Both the position numbers and the translations under genes were made by a program. A stretch of 64,000 bases of DNA from Candidatus Jordarchaeia archaeon (GTDB lineage Archaea > Asgardarchaeota > Jordiarchaeia > Jordiarchaeales > Jordiarchaeaceae), in the NCBI GenBank assembly GCA_018383815.1, contig JAHAWU010000001.1, positions 1-64,000 on the forward strand, written 5' to 3'. Under the pieces are notes generated by a model. The model did not search any database and had not been told where the DNA came from. It saw only the letters and a list, made by a program, of their open reading frames with translations. Numbering within the stretch: position 1 is the first letter of the stretch; every line of letters starts with the position of its first letter. This document shows positions 29,252 to 38,495 of the stretch, piece after piece.

Positions 29252-29775
29252 TTGATAGCGGTTTCAAATGCTGGACCTCTTATATGGCTAGGGAAATGCG
29301 ATCTTTTACATTTATTGAGGCAACTATACTTCAAAATAGCCATTCCGGAATCAGTCCACAAAGAAGCAGTGATAATCGGACTTGAAAAAGGCTACCAGAA
29401 CGCTCAAATAATTAAGAAAGCCCTCAATGAAGGGTGTATAAAAGTTTACAGGGGGGAGAAAAATTCAAAGAAAAAGTGGAAGCAGTGGAGAAAAAAATTG
29501 GTACCGAGTTAGGTTTAGGAGAACGCGAGGCTCTATCTTTGGCCTTGGAGGAAAATACTCCAATTTTACTTACCAATGATGAAGACGCATATCTTGTGGG
29601 AAAAATATTAGGCTTGGATCCTAAGGGCGTCATCTATGTGCTTTTAAAGGGCGTAAAGCAAAACCACCTAACCAAGAAAAAAGCGAAAAAAGCTTTAAAC
29701 CAGATGCTTCAAGAAGGATTCTGGCTCTCACCAATAATTGTTCACAAATTTTATGAAACACTAGACCTGCTTTAA
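29252..29775 (+). pseudogene. DUF3368/PIN-like toxin, split by a frameshift
   Basis: ORF 29252..29512 (IAVSNAGPLIWLGKCDLL) continues in a second frame in 29434..29775 (ELGLGEREALSLALEENTPILLTNDEDA); junction at GGGGGGAGAAAAATTC near 29452-29465. Confidence 0.75.
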
Positions 29776-29853
29776 TAGATAATTCTAAAAAATGTTCTAA
29801 AACATTTTTAAAAGTTTAAATGAAAGGTGAATTCATTTCTGAAGGTTTAAAAA

Positions 29854-30546
29854 TTGGAATACGATGATGTCATTAAAAAGCTGGAAAACCTGAAGAATCC
29901 TAAGGCAGCGGAAGGCATGGCTAGGTATGGGATCACTCCGAAAAAGGTTTATGGTGTATCGATTCCAAACCTTTCACAGATTGCTAAAGAAATAGGGAAG
30001 AATCATGGTTTGGCTCAGCAACTCTGGGAATCAAATATTCGTGAAACTCGCATCCTTGCCTGCATGATTGATGATCCCGAAATGGTGTCCGAGGAGCAGA
30101 TGGAGGATTGGGTTAAGGATTTTGACTACTGGGAGATTTGCGACCAGTGTATAATGAAGCTCTTCAAAAATACCCGTGTCGCCTACAAGAAGGCCTTTGA
30201 GTGGAGTTCAAAAAAGGAGGAGTTTGTAAAAAGAGCCGGATTCGTGCTCATAGCCTGCCTGGCGGCCAGTGACAAGGAAGCCGAAAACGAGCAGTTTGAA
30301 AAGTTTCTTCAAATTATAAAGAGGGAGAGTAACGACAATAGGGTCTACGTCAAAAAGGCAGTAAACTGGGCACTGAGACAGATTGGAAAAAGAAACCAAG
30401 AGCTGAACAGGAAAGCAATCAAAACCGCTAAAGAAATACAAGAATATGAATCACAGAGCGCAAAATGGATTGCTTCAGACGCACTACGCGAATTGAAAAG
30501 TGAAGCGATCCAAAAAAGACTCAAAAAGAAAAAAACGCAAAAATAG
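29854..30546 (+). CDS. DNA alkylation repair enzyme, AlkD-like HEAT-repeat protein
   Basis: GITPKKVYGVSIPNLSQIAKEIGKNH, LWESNIRETRILACMIDDPEM, WEICDQC, VKKAVNWALRQIGKRN. Confidence 0.88.
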   Translation: MEYDDVIKKLENLKNPKAAEGMARYGITPKKVYGVSIPNLSQIAKEIGKNHGLAQQLWESNIRETRILACMIDDPEMVSEEQMEDWVKDFDYWEICDQCIMKLFKNTRVAYKKAFEWSSKKEEFVKRAGFVLIACLAASDKEAENEQFEKFLQIIKRESNDNRVYVKKAVNWALRQIGKRNQELNRKAIKTAKEIQEYESQSAKWIASDALRELKSEAIQKRLKKKKTQK

Positions 30547-30775
30547 GTTCATTCCAACCGCCGCCAACCTTCTATCCAGGGCAAAGTAAGTTACACTCAG
30601 CTGAGCTCAAAAACTCGTTTTTCGAAAAATCTCCTTTGAAAGAACAATTACCGACCATTTATCTTAAACCCTTGACGATGAAAAACATTTTAGCAGATAC
30701 TCTAAAAATCATGTGTAAATGAAATCGTATAGACCCCTTCCAATCTACTTTTAAAGCACCATAATACATACATTT

Positions 30776-32257
30776 TTAGAGTGAATCCATATCCACAGTC
30801 CAGTCTCTGGAAAAACCTGGTTGACGGTTCCTTCTTTTTAAAGCAAACCCTGCAGAAATTATAGCCATAATAGAAAAGGGAGCAATAATAATCAGCCCCT
30901 CGCTGAGGAATCCCTGACCACTAGTAAGGAATAATAAAAGGGGCCACAAAGGAGCACCCAATTCCTCTTCCTCACCCACATAATATGTAGTCGAAGAATT
31001 AATACACTCAATACCATTGTAATAAACAGCCACGGACAATACATGTCTTCCAAGTTGAGAGGAAGCATCAATAACTCCACTCCAACTTGTTGCACCAGCC
31101 TTTTCTAAAAGAAAACCATCAATTCTAACCGAAACAAGAGGATCACTACTTGAAACCTCTACAACCACATAAATCGGCTCACCCGGCTTCACAAAAGTCG
31201 CATTTAAAGTAACCGAAACATCCAGATATCTAGGAAGAACTGTGACGTTAAACAAGCTCTCCGCCGACCCATAGGTCTGGTTGCCCTCAAACCTCAAATA
31301 GAAGCCGTACACCCCGGGAGTCAAGCCAGAGGGAACCAGCCAAGACAACACACAGTGACCAAACAAGTCCGTGGCAGACACGTTAAGACTAACATTTTGG
31401 TGGTCAAACAGGTACACCAGCTGGCCCGAAAGCGAACTGTTAGCGGCGTCCATCAGATCCGCCTCAACCACCAACCACTCCCCAGGATAGACCGCCGTGG
31501 GAAAAACAAGATTCACAAAGAACGTTTCACGCGGAGCAAGAACTGTGACGTTAAACAAGCTCTCCGCCGACCCATAGGTCTGGTTGCCCTCAAACCTCAA
31601 ATAGAAGCCGTACACCCCGGGAGTCAAGCCAGAGGGAACCAGCCAAGACAACACACAGTGACCAAACAAGTCCGTGGCAGACACGTTAAGACTAACATTT
31701 TGGTGGTCAAGAAGGTGTATTTGCTGGTCTGGAAGCGTATTGTTGATGTTGTCCTTTAGATCTGCTTCAACGATTAAAATTTCTCCGGGGTAGGCGGATG
31801 TGGTGTGGGTGAGATTTACAAATGTTGTTCTGGCTTTAATGAGGAGGTCGATGTAAACGGGTATAGCGTCAGGTCTGCTGGGGCAAGAGATGTTAATAAC
31901 TGTTAGGCCGAGAGTGTAATTTTGGGGGATTCCCCATTCCAAAACCGCGTATCCACTAGAGTTGGTGTATGCGGCTCCAATCATTTGGCCGTTTCCTATA
32001 TCCTTAAACTCTGCTAGCTCTCCGACGATTGGGTGTGTTTCGTTTTGCATTAGTGCAATTAGTGTTATGGGTTCTCCCCTGTAGCAGATCTGATAGTCTT
32101 TATCGTTAAAGGATTGTGGTGTTGGGAAACTGTAAAAGTGGGAAATGTGGGGTGTCAGGTAAAGAGTAGATGTGATGACTACTATTAAGACCAGAATTAT
32201 GGCTGAGACGCTTAATTTTTTCTTAAAGATGCCAATTTTTTTGTTCTGGGGAATCAT
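30776..32257 (-). CDS. Secreted/surface protein with tandem Ig-like repeats and C-terminal TM anchor
   Basis: N-terminal TM, two about 101-aa near-identical repeats (SLNVSATDLFGHCVLSWLVPSGLTPGVYGFYLRFEGNQTYGSAESLFNVTVL), C-terminal hydrophobic segment. Confidence 0.78.
   Translation of the reverse strand: MIPQNKKIGIFKKKLSVSAIILVLIVVITSTLYLTPHISHFYSFPTPQSFNDKDYQICYRGEPITLIALMQNETHPIVGELAEFKDIGNGQMIGAAYTNSSGYAVLEWGIPQNYTLGLTVINISCPSRPDAIPVYIDLLIKARTTFVNLTHTTSAYPGEILIVEADLKDNINNTLPDQQIHLLDHQNVSLNVSATDLFGHCVLSWLVPSGLTPGVYGFYLRFEGNQTYGSAESLFNVTVLAPRETFFVNLVFPTAVYPGEWLVVEADLMDAANSSLSGQLVYLFDHQNVSLNVSATDLFGHCVLSWLVPSGLTPGVYGFYLRFEGNQTYGSAESLFNVTVLPRYLDVSVTLNATFVKPGEPIYVVVEVSSSDPLVSVRIDGFLLEKAGATSWSGVIDASSQLGRHVLSVAVYYNGIECINSSTTYYVGEEEELGAPLWPLLLFLTSGQGFLSEGLIIIAPFSIMAIISAGFALKRRNRQPGFSRDWTVDMDSL
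31235..31407. repeat. Perfect 173-bp direct repeat, copy 1
   Basis: Identical to 31538..31710 by direct reading (AAGAACTGTGACG...TTTTGGTGGTCAA), 303-bp period. Confidence 0.93.
31538..31710. repeat. Perfect 173-bp direct repeat, copy 2
   Basis: Identical to 31235..31407. Confidence 0.93.
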
Positions 32258-32348
32258 AGTGACCCGTAAAAAATTCTGGGGTTAACTATTTAAACGCAAC
32301 ACTTTTATAAGATTTTTAATCCAATGTTGACTGTGGGAGTTGTTGTAA

Positions 32349-33977
32349 ATGAAGCTGGATGAGCGTATAGAAATTTATGGGAAAATGTCTGTGGCGCTTG
32401 AATATATTGAGTCTTGCAAAGAATTTGCCAGTCTGATTCCTGAGGTGAGAACAAATCTGGTTTATGCTAGAGCTAATCCTAAAACTCCAGAAGATGTCTT
32501 AGCTGTTGAGGGACGCATAACTGTAGTAAATGGTATGCCTCACGCTGCAGGGAAGCTAAAGTTTGGGGCGTCAAGTCACATGGCGCGGCTCATCATAGAA
32601 ATAAACAGGAATGACCCCTCAATAAGAGCTGGCATAAACTTTGCCTGCAACCCCCATCTGATAAAGTGGCTGGAAAGGTACTGTGGGAAGAAGGGTTGGG
32701 TGTTTAGTGTAATTGACCGCTCCAAGGAGCCCGAGGAGGTCAAGCAGGTAGAGGGTGCGTCTATGCCCTGGAAGGTGAAGGAAACCATTCGAGCAGCAGG
32801 AGGAAGGGTGCCTAAGGTTTTCTACGAGGCGGGGGCTGTGGGCAAGGAAGACCTTACGGTACTTGTGGGAAAGGATCCAATGGAAGTTGCGATGGATACC
32901 TGTGAATTAGCGAAAGAATATGCTAAGAGTCTTAGTCCCCCACCCAAAGTGGGCAAAATTGACTTGGAAACGTTTACCAATTATCTACTGCAACGTCTTG
33001 GGAAAAGGGATGAAACAGTTCTTGTACCCCCGTTGACGGGTGTTGACGCTGCGGTAATTGATATAGGTAATAATAAAGTTCTCGTTGTTGCTGAGGATCC
33101 GATATTTTCTATTCCGAAGCAGCCTTTGGAGATGTTTGGCTGGTACACTGTTCACATTGGGGCGAGTGATGTTGCCGTTATGGGAGTTAAACCCCGCTAC
33201 ATGACCTATTCGCTTTTGATGCCTCCAGAAACTAGGGATGAGGGGTTTAGAACTATTGTGGATTCCATTCATCAGACTGCTGTGGAGCTTGACATTGCCA
33301 TAGTTGGAGGACATACCGGCTACTATCCCGGGTTTGCTTCACCTACCATTGGGGGAATAGCGGTTTTTGCCATTGCAGACAGAGACGGTTATGTTACGCC
33401 TGCGGGCGCAAAGCCTGGCGATGATGTCATTTTGACTAAGGGGCCTGCGATAGAGACGGTGGGAATACTGTCTGTTCTGCGTGAGCCAGAATTACTGGAG
33501 AAGTATCCCAGGTCACTGGTGGAAAAGGCGAAGGCTCTGTGCAAAGAGATGACCGTGGTTAAGGATGCATTAACCGCAATGGAGGTGGGCGGCGTTACCG
33601 CAATGCATGATGCAACGGAGGGAGGAGTGATAGGTGGACTCTTTGAGATAGCGAATGCAAGCAATGTGGGTATGGAAATTGATGAGGCTTCCTTCATTTA
33701 TCCAGAAGAGGTGAAAATGGTTTGTGAAGCGTTCAACATTGACCCCGTTGCAGCAATTGCTGAGGGCTCCCTGCTCATCACTGCTAAACCAACGCACTCC
33801 AAACAAATAATCAAAAGGCTTGGGGAAGTGGGAATAAAGGCATCCATTATAGGAAAAGTTATAGGCGACACAAAAACAAGAACAATGAAGAGAATCGACG
33901 GAAGTGAGGTACCATTAGAAATCCCGAGACAAGACCCCTTCTGGCCGGTCTTCTTTGAAGGCGTAGAAAAAGGGTAA
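32349..33977 (+). CDS. ThiN domain fused to AIR-synthase-related (ThiL/HypE-like) domain
   Basis: N-terminal ThiN-like pattern (PEVRTNLVYARANPKTPEDVLAVEGRI...KFGASSHMARLIIE...NFACN...DRSKEPEEVK); C-terminal AIRS (GASDVAVMGVKPRYM, GGHTGYYPG, MHDATEGGVIGGL). Confidence 0.78.
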   Translation: MKLDERIEIYGKMSVALEYIESCKEFASLIPEVRTNLVYARANPKTPEDVLAVEGRITVVNGMPHAAGKLKFGASSHMARLIIEINRNDPSIRAGINFACNPHLIKWLERYCGKKGWVFSVIDRSKEPEEVKQVEGASMPWKVKETIRAAGGRVPKVFYEAGAVGKEDLTVLVGKDPMEVAMDTCELAKEYAKSLSPPPKVGKIDLETFTNYLLQRLGKRDETVLVPPLTGVDAAVIDIGNNKVLVVAEDPIFSIPKQPLEMFGWYTVHIGASDVAVMGVKPRYMTYSLLMPPETRDEGFRTIVDSIHQTAVELDIAIVGGHTGYYPGFASPTIGGIAVFAIADRDGYVTPAGAKPGDDVILTKGPAIETVGILSVLREPELLEKYPRSLVEKAKALCKEMTVVKDALTAMEVGGVTAMHDATEGGVIGGLFEIANASNVGMEIDEASFIYPEEVKMVCEAFNIDPVAAIAEGSLLITAKPTHSKQIIKRLGEVGIKASIIGKVIGDTKTRTMKRIDGSEVPLEIPRQDPFWPVFFEGVEKG

Positions 33978-34053
33978 AAACCAACCCTTATTTAATATTT
34001 ATTCATCAAAAAAGAGTGGAACTATCGGAGTAAAAAATTAAATCAGTAATGAT

Positions 34054-34260
34054 ATGTGTATGAATTACGCAAATTCCAATCCTCTTTTGGCCCATTTACT
34101 CGGAGACCAATCTTGGAAGGGAAAATTCTCTTTTGAAACATTAATAAATGCCGTGGGTGTCGATGACCATAGTAGCTATTCCTGTTTTGAGTGTCTAAAG
34201 GCATGCCCATTGAATAAAAATGGGGATGAAAAGGGGAGGTATAAAATAAATGCCTGTTAG
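34054..34260 (+). CDS. Small hypothetical protein with CxxCxxxCP motif; possibly a fragment
   Basis: 68 aa ORF with CFECLKACPLNK; overlaps the downstream gene start. Confidence 0.3.
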   Translation: MCMNYANSNPLLAHLLGDQSWKGKFSFETLINAVGVDDHSSYSCFECLKACPLNKNGDEKGRYKINAC

Positions 34261-34777
34261 AGAAGTACTGCTCCTTGGAAATCCAAAGCTATATGAGGTA
34301 TCAGAGGAGATTAGAGAGGAAGAATTGGAAGAGCTTAAACCTGTGATAGAGGATTTGCATGACACTCTGGTGGATTTCAGAAAAAGATATGGTGCTGGAA
34401 GAGCAATAGCCGCTCCCCAGATAGGGGTCATGAAAAGGCTCATTTACATGTACATCACTGAACCAGTGGTTTTCATTAATCCCCGCCTTGAATTTGAAAC
34501 CGATGAGATGATGGAGATTTGGGACGATTGCATGTGTTTTCCAGATTTGCTTGTAAAAGTGAAACGCTACCGCAGGTGCAGAATCCACTATAGGGACATG
34601 AATTGGAAAGAAAAAAGCTTGGAGCTAGAGGGCAGCCTTTCAGAGCTACTGCAACACGAACACGATCACCTTGAAGGCATCCTTGCCGTATCCAGAGCCG
34701 TAGATGGAAAATCATTCTGCTTAACCAGTCAAAGAAGATTTATAACGCAAGTGGCAACGCAAAACCCTAAAAGATAG
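34250..34777 (+). CDS. Peptide deformylase-like protein
   Basis: GAGRAIAAPQIG, DDCMCFPD, QHEHDHLEGIL motifs. Confidence 0.82.
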   Translation: MPVREVLLLGNPKLYEVSEEIREEELEELKPVIEDLHDTLVDFRKRYGAGRAIAAPQIGVMKRLIYMYITEPVVFINPRLEFETDEMMEIWDDCMCFPDLLVKVKRYRRCRIHYRDMNWKEKSLELEGSLSELLQHEHDHLEGILAVSRAVDGKSFCLTSQRRFITQVATQNPKR

Positions 34778-34795
34778 CATCAACTTAAACCATGA

Positions 34796-34990
34796 TTTAT
34801 AATTGAAGACAAAAATTTGGATGAATCAGAAGGCAAAAAGGAAGGTAAGATAGCTGTACTATTGTTAAACCGCCCAGAAAGGTTTAATTCTTTCGACCTA
34901 GATTTGATTGAGCAATTCGCCAACCATTTAATCTCTTTAGCAGTAGACAATGTGGCGTAAGCCGTAGTCATATACCAGCAAATCTGATAA
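34796..34990 (+). pseudogene. Enoyl-CoA hydratase (crotonase) N-terminal remnant
   Basis: Reads GKIAVLLLNRPERFNSFDLDLIEQFANHLISLAVDNVA*AVVIYQ: typical crotonase N-terminus with an in-frame TAA and then loss of homology. Confidence 0.65.
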
Positions 34991-35056
34991 CTTCAAAGAA
35001 GGTCTGTTAGTTAAGAAAATTTGGTATTGTTAACGTCTTCCTGAGAGGAAGAATTC

Positions 35057-37141
35057 TTGAGAATAAGAGGCTCCATTATGGATAGGGATATGATGCAAAG
35101 TAGGATATTAAAAAAATTGGGAGTAGAACCTGCTATTTATGAGAGCTTTCAAATCTTAATTTCTAGTTTAAGCACAATTCTAGGCTATTGCGGCGATGAA
35201 CACTTAGAATCGTTGAAGACTTGGAATTCGCCCATAACACAAAATTTAAACAAACTGGATCCAGACGAAATCGAATTTATCGAGTCCGAGTTATCCGGAG
35301 CGACTATTCCCATCAATGAGTGCCAAATTCGAGTGCAAAAATTGATTCCTAATGATGAAAGGAAAAAGTTTGCAGCTTATTACACCATAGATCAGGGCAC
35401 CCGCTTCATGGAATCTGTTGCTTATGAATATCTGAAGATATACGAAAAGCAGAGAGTCGTTCTTGCGGACCCCTTCCTCGGCTCTGGTCGCACCTTGACT
35501 GCAGCAATTAATAAAATTGGAAGCAAGAAAGTAGAAGCAGTTTGGGGTGTAGAGCCACTAGTTTTACCCGCTCTAGTTGCATACGCATCACTATTAAAAG
35601 TAATGGGGGGAGAAAAAGACAATGTTAAGGTAATAGCAGGGGACACATTTAAAGAAGTACCCAAGGCTTTTTCGCCCTTCACCCATTTTGGATTACCCAA
35701 GGTGGACATTATTTTGACCAATCCGCCGTTTACTAGATGGAAATACCTGGAGAAAGGCTACCGTGACTATTTGCTCAAAGTTATATGTGAACTCGGTTAC
35801 GAGGGATTTTTAACCAGAAGAGAAGTTAGCCTTCAAATCCTCTCTATGTTTCTTTCCGATTATATTCTTATTAATGGTGGTCTCCTGGTATCCGTCCTTC
35901 CAGCATCCACATTCTATACAATTTATGGGAGGGGTTACAAATCCCTCATAAAGAAAAGTTATGAAATCCTTGGACTGGTAGAACTTGCATCTAGACCTTC
36001 CTTCTCTGAAGACTGCGGATTTAAAGAGGTTATAATAGTTGCAGTTAAGAATGGAAATAGAAGCAGGCAAACCCTATTCACAGAATTAAATAATAACTGT
36101 GAAGAAAGGGCTAAGGACATTATTTTTGGGCAAAAAATAGAAGGGATAAACGCATTTAACATTCACGGGTTACCGCGGTTTATGGACATCAATTGGCTGG
36201 CCCTCTTTGGAAAAAATAAGCTTAGGGATATTATCGCTAACATATTCGAGCAGGGTTTAAAGAAGGGTAAATTAGATTACTGGGAAAATGTATTAGGTAG
36301 GGGAAGCATCATCAGGGGAGTTGAAATGTATGGGCCAGAATTCTTCTTCATACCAAATAAGCACTGGTCTATTTCCAGAGAAGATGAGGACGCAGTGGAA
36401 ATAGAAAACAAGGAGAATAAATCAAAATTGATTTTAGGCAAAGAATTCCTCACAAGAACTCTTAGAAAACCAAGCCTATACAGCAACGTAATCGAAGCAA
36501 ATGTTGAAAGCTACATGCTTACAGTTCCCCAAAAGGAACTCCAAGAATTACCCGGAGACCTAAAAAATTATATTGAATGGGGGATCAATTCCAGAACAGC
36601 TAATCCAGCCATAAAAGCCTACGGCAAATATTGGTTTAGTCATGTTCATAAACAAATGGCTACAAAAAGGCCCTTCGGACAAGTATTCATACCGGACAAG
36701 GTTGATTTATCGTTTAGCCGAAGAGGCGTTTTTGCTAATTACACAAGAGAAAAAACTGCGGCGTCTAAAAACTTTTACATAACCAAAGATGAGAACCAAA
36801 CCATTGCAAAATTGCTAGTTGGCTGGTTTAACAGCACCCTCTTTATTTCAACACTTATTCTGCTGGGCAGAAAAATTTCAGAAACATGGACTAGGTTCTT
36901 GGAAAATGATTATTTAGAATTACCAATAATCAACGTGAACTCAACTGACAAAGAGAGCACATTGGAAGTATGTCGTAAAGTAGATAACTTGATAAGCAAA
37001 CCCCTACCTCCCTTATGGAACCAAATGCACAAAGAATACAGATACCTGCTCGACTTATCCATAGCCGAAGCAACTAAATTAGACAAGCCAGAAAAAATTG
37101 TGGAAGACCTTCATCAAACTCTAACTACTTACCTTCAGTAA
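35057..37141 (+). CDS. N6-adenine DNA methyltransferase (TaqI/Eco57I-like)
   Basis: Motif I ADPFLGSGRTLTAAI, motif IV ILTNPPFTRW, C-terminal TaqI-like recognition region; no nuclease domain obvious. Confidence 0.85.
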   Translation: MRIRGSIMDRDMMQSRILKKLGVEPAIYESFQILISSLSTILGYCGDEHLESLKTWNSPITQNLNKLDPDEIEFIESELSGATIPINECQIRVQKLIPNDERKKFAAYYTIDQGTRFMESVAYEYLKIYEKQRVVLADPFLGSGRTLTAAINKIGSKKVEAVWGVEPLVLPALVAYASLLKVMGGEKDNVKVIAGDTFKEVPKAFSPFTHFGLPKVDIILTNPPFTRWKYLEKGYRDYLLKVICELGYEGFLTRREVSLQILSMFLSDYILINGGLLVSVLPASTFYTIYGRGYKSLIKKSYEILGLVELASRPSFSEDCGFKEVIIVAVKNGNRSRQTLFTELNNNCEERAKDIIFGQKIEGINAFNIHGLPRFMDINWLALFGKNKLRDIIANIFEQGLKKGKLDYWENVLGRGSIIRGVEMYGPEFFFIPNKHWSISREDEDAVEIENKENKSKLILGKEFLTRTLRKPSLYSNVIEANVESYMLTVPQKELQELPGDLKNYIEWGINSRTANPAIKAYGKYWFSHVHKQMATKRPFGQVFIPDKVDLSFSRRGVFANYTREKTAASKNFYITKDENQTIAKLLVGWFNSTLFISTLILLGRKISETWTRFLENDYLELPIINVNSTDKESTLEVCRKVDNLISKPLPPLWNQMHKEYRYLLDLSIAEATKLDKPEKIVEDLHQTLTTYLQ

Positions 37142-37399
37142 TCAATATTCTAAAAATTAATACAACTTTTCCACCAGTATTCTTCAAGAACGAAAATTGG
37201 AAATGTGATTGGTTTTCGTGATTATCCACCATTCTCAGAAATTTTTATGCGCTTGCCCAAGGCCACATTTTTCCCATGAATTCATCTTTTTTGGCTCCAT
37301 AGAAGTACTTAATTGAAAAGATTTTTGATTCTGAAATTAACTTTATTGTTATCAAATTTAAAACGGGATAGTTTAAGGAAAACTAGGAGTTGCAATTAT

Positions 37400-38269
37400 A
37401 TGAATAGGAATATTTTGAGGATTGTGGCACATGGAGACTGGGATGGCGTGATTGGCGCTGGACTTCTCTCACGCGTTTATGATGTGCCCCTGGAGTTTCC
37501 TTTGGAATTAGCGGATTTAATTATTGAGGATGCAGCCTGTATTGAGATTACACCTGGCCGTGTAAGCAGTATAAGAAACTCTATTATAATTGACCATCAT
37601 GCGACTGAGGCGCATCCATATGTGGATGAGAAGGGAAATGTGTGGATTCTAAAGCCGGAGTACCGGGCGGTTTCTACACTCATAGCAGACCACTGGCAGC
37701 TGGAATTTCCGAGTGAGTGGAGAACCGCAGTAGAGGAGGTGGACACAGCAAACCTCAACTCACCACTGAGCAAAACATTATGGAGGGCCTATCGTGTGGA
37801 CGCCAAAGGCTTTCCCCGCCAAAAAGTTGCAGAAATGGTCAGAAAAGGAGAGTGGGAACAACTCGGCAAATGGGCCTACGAGAAACAAGAGGAGTACCGG
37901 AATGTTGAGGAAAAAACCAAAGAGCTCCTCAGCAGGAGCACTAAACTAACTTCGGAATCAGTCTATTTCACTTTCAGTTTTAACGACCGCTGGGAGCGGG
38001 GAGCCTCCAAGGAGGCCATGCTCCTGCTGGAGGAGAAGAATCCCATAGTGGTCGCCATAGCGGTTGAAGAAAAAGGAGTTAAGGGGGGAACTATAGCCTC
38101 AAGGAGAAACGTTGACCTTACCAAAGCCTACGAACACCTGAGAAAGAAGGGCTACACTTCCGGTGGCCATAGAAACGTTGGGGGATTCCAAGCCCTAGAG
38201 CCAAAAACCTTGGAGCAGGCCCTAAGGGATTTGAAAAGTGCTTTGGAAAATCTAAAAGAAGAAACTTAG
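37400..38269 (+). CDS. DHH family phosphoesterase (RecJ-like)
   Basis: IVAHGDWDGVIGAGLL, IIDHHATE, GGHRNVGGF; internal ATG at 37400 preferred over 37313. Confidence 0.82.
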   Translation: MNRNILRIVAHGDWDGVIGAGLLSRVYDVPLEFPLELADLIIEDAACIEITPGRVSSIRNSIIIDHHATEAHPYVDEKGNVWILKPEYRAVSTLIADHWQLEFPSEWRTAVEEVDTANLNSPLSKTLWRAYRVDAKGFPRQKVAEMVRKGEWEQLGKWAYEKQEEYRNVEEKTKELLSRSTKLTSESVYFTFSFNDRWERGASKEAMLLLEEKNPIVVAIAVEEKGVKGGTIASRRNVDLTKAYEHLRKKGYTSGGHRNVGGFQALEPKTLEQALRDLKSALENLKEET

Positions 38270-38495
38270 GTAGAGCCCACATTCCGCATCCTTCGTGATT
38301 TTTTGGATTTTTTTCTTTTTTTCCAATTTGGTCACATCTTTTATGGGAGATTCTCGAGTAGTGGTGTAGAGAAAGCTACAATGGTTCTTGGTTTTGGCTT
38401 GCAAAATCCGCAAAAATAGAAAAATAAGCTAAGGGTGCGGAATGTGGGGGTATAATATTTGTCTCTTGTGTTTTCGGTTTAATCTAAATCTTTCT

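Noticed and set aside
31355-31759. 134-aa + strand ORF with internal repeats
   Set aside because: Antisense to the tandem-repeat surface protein; its repetition mirrors the 173-bp DNA repeat and it has no recognisable domain.
34780-34971. 63-aa minus strand ORF
   Set aside because: Antisense of the crotonase remnant, which gives a far better protein reading on the + strand.
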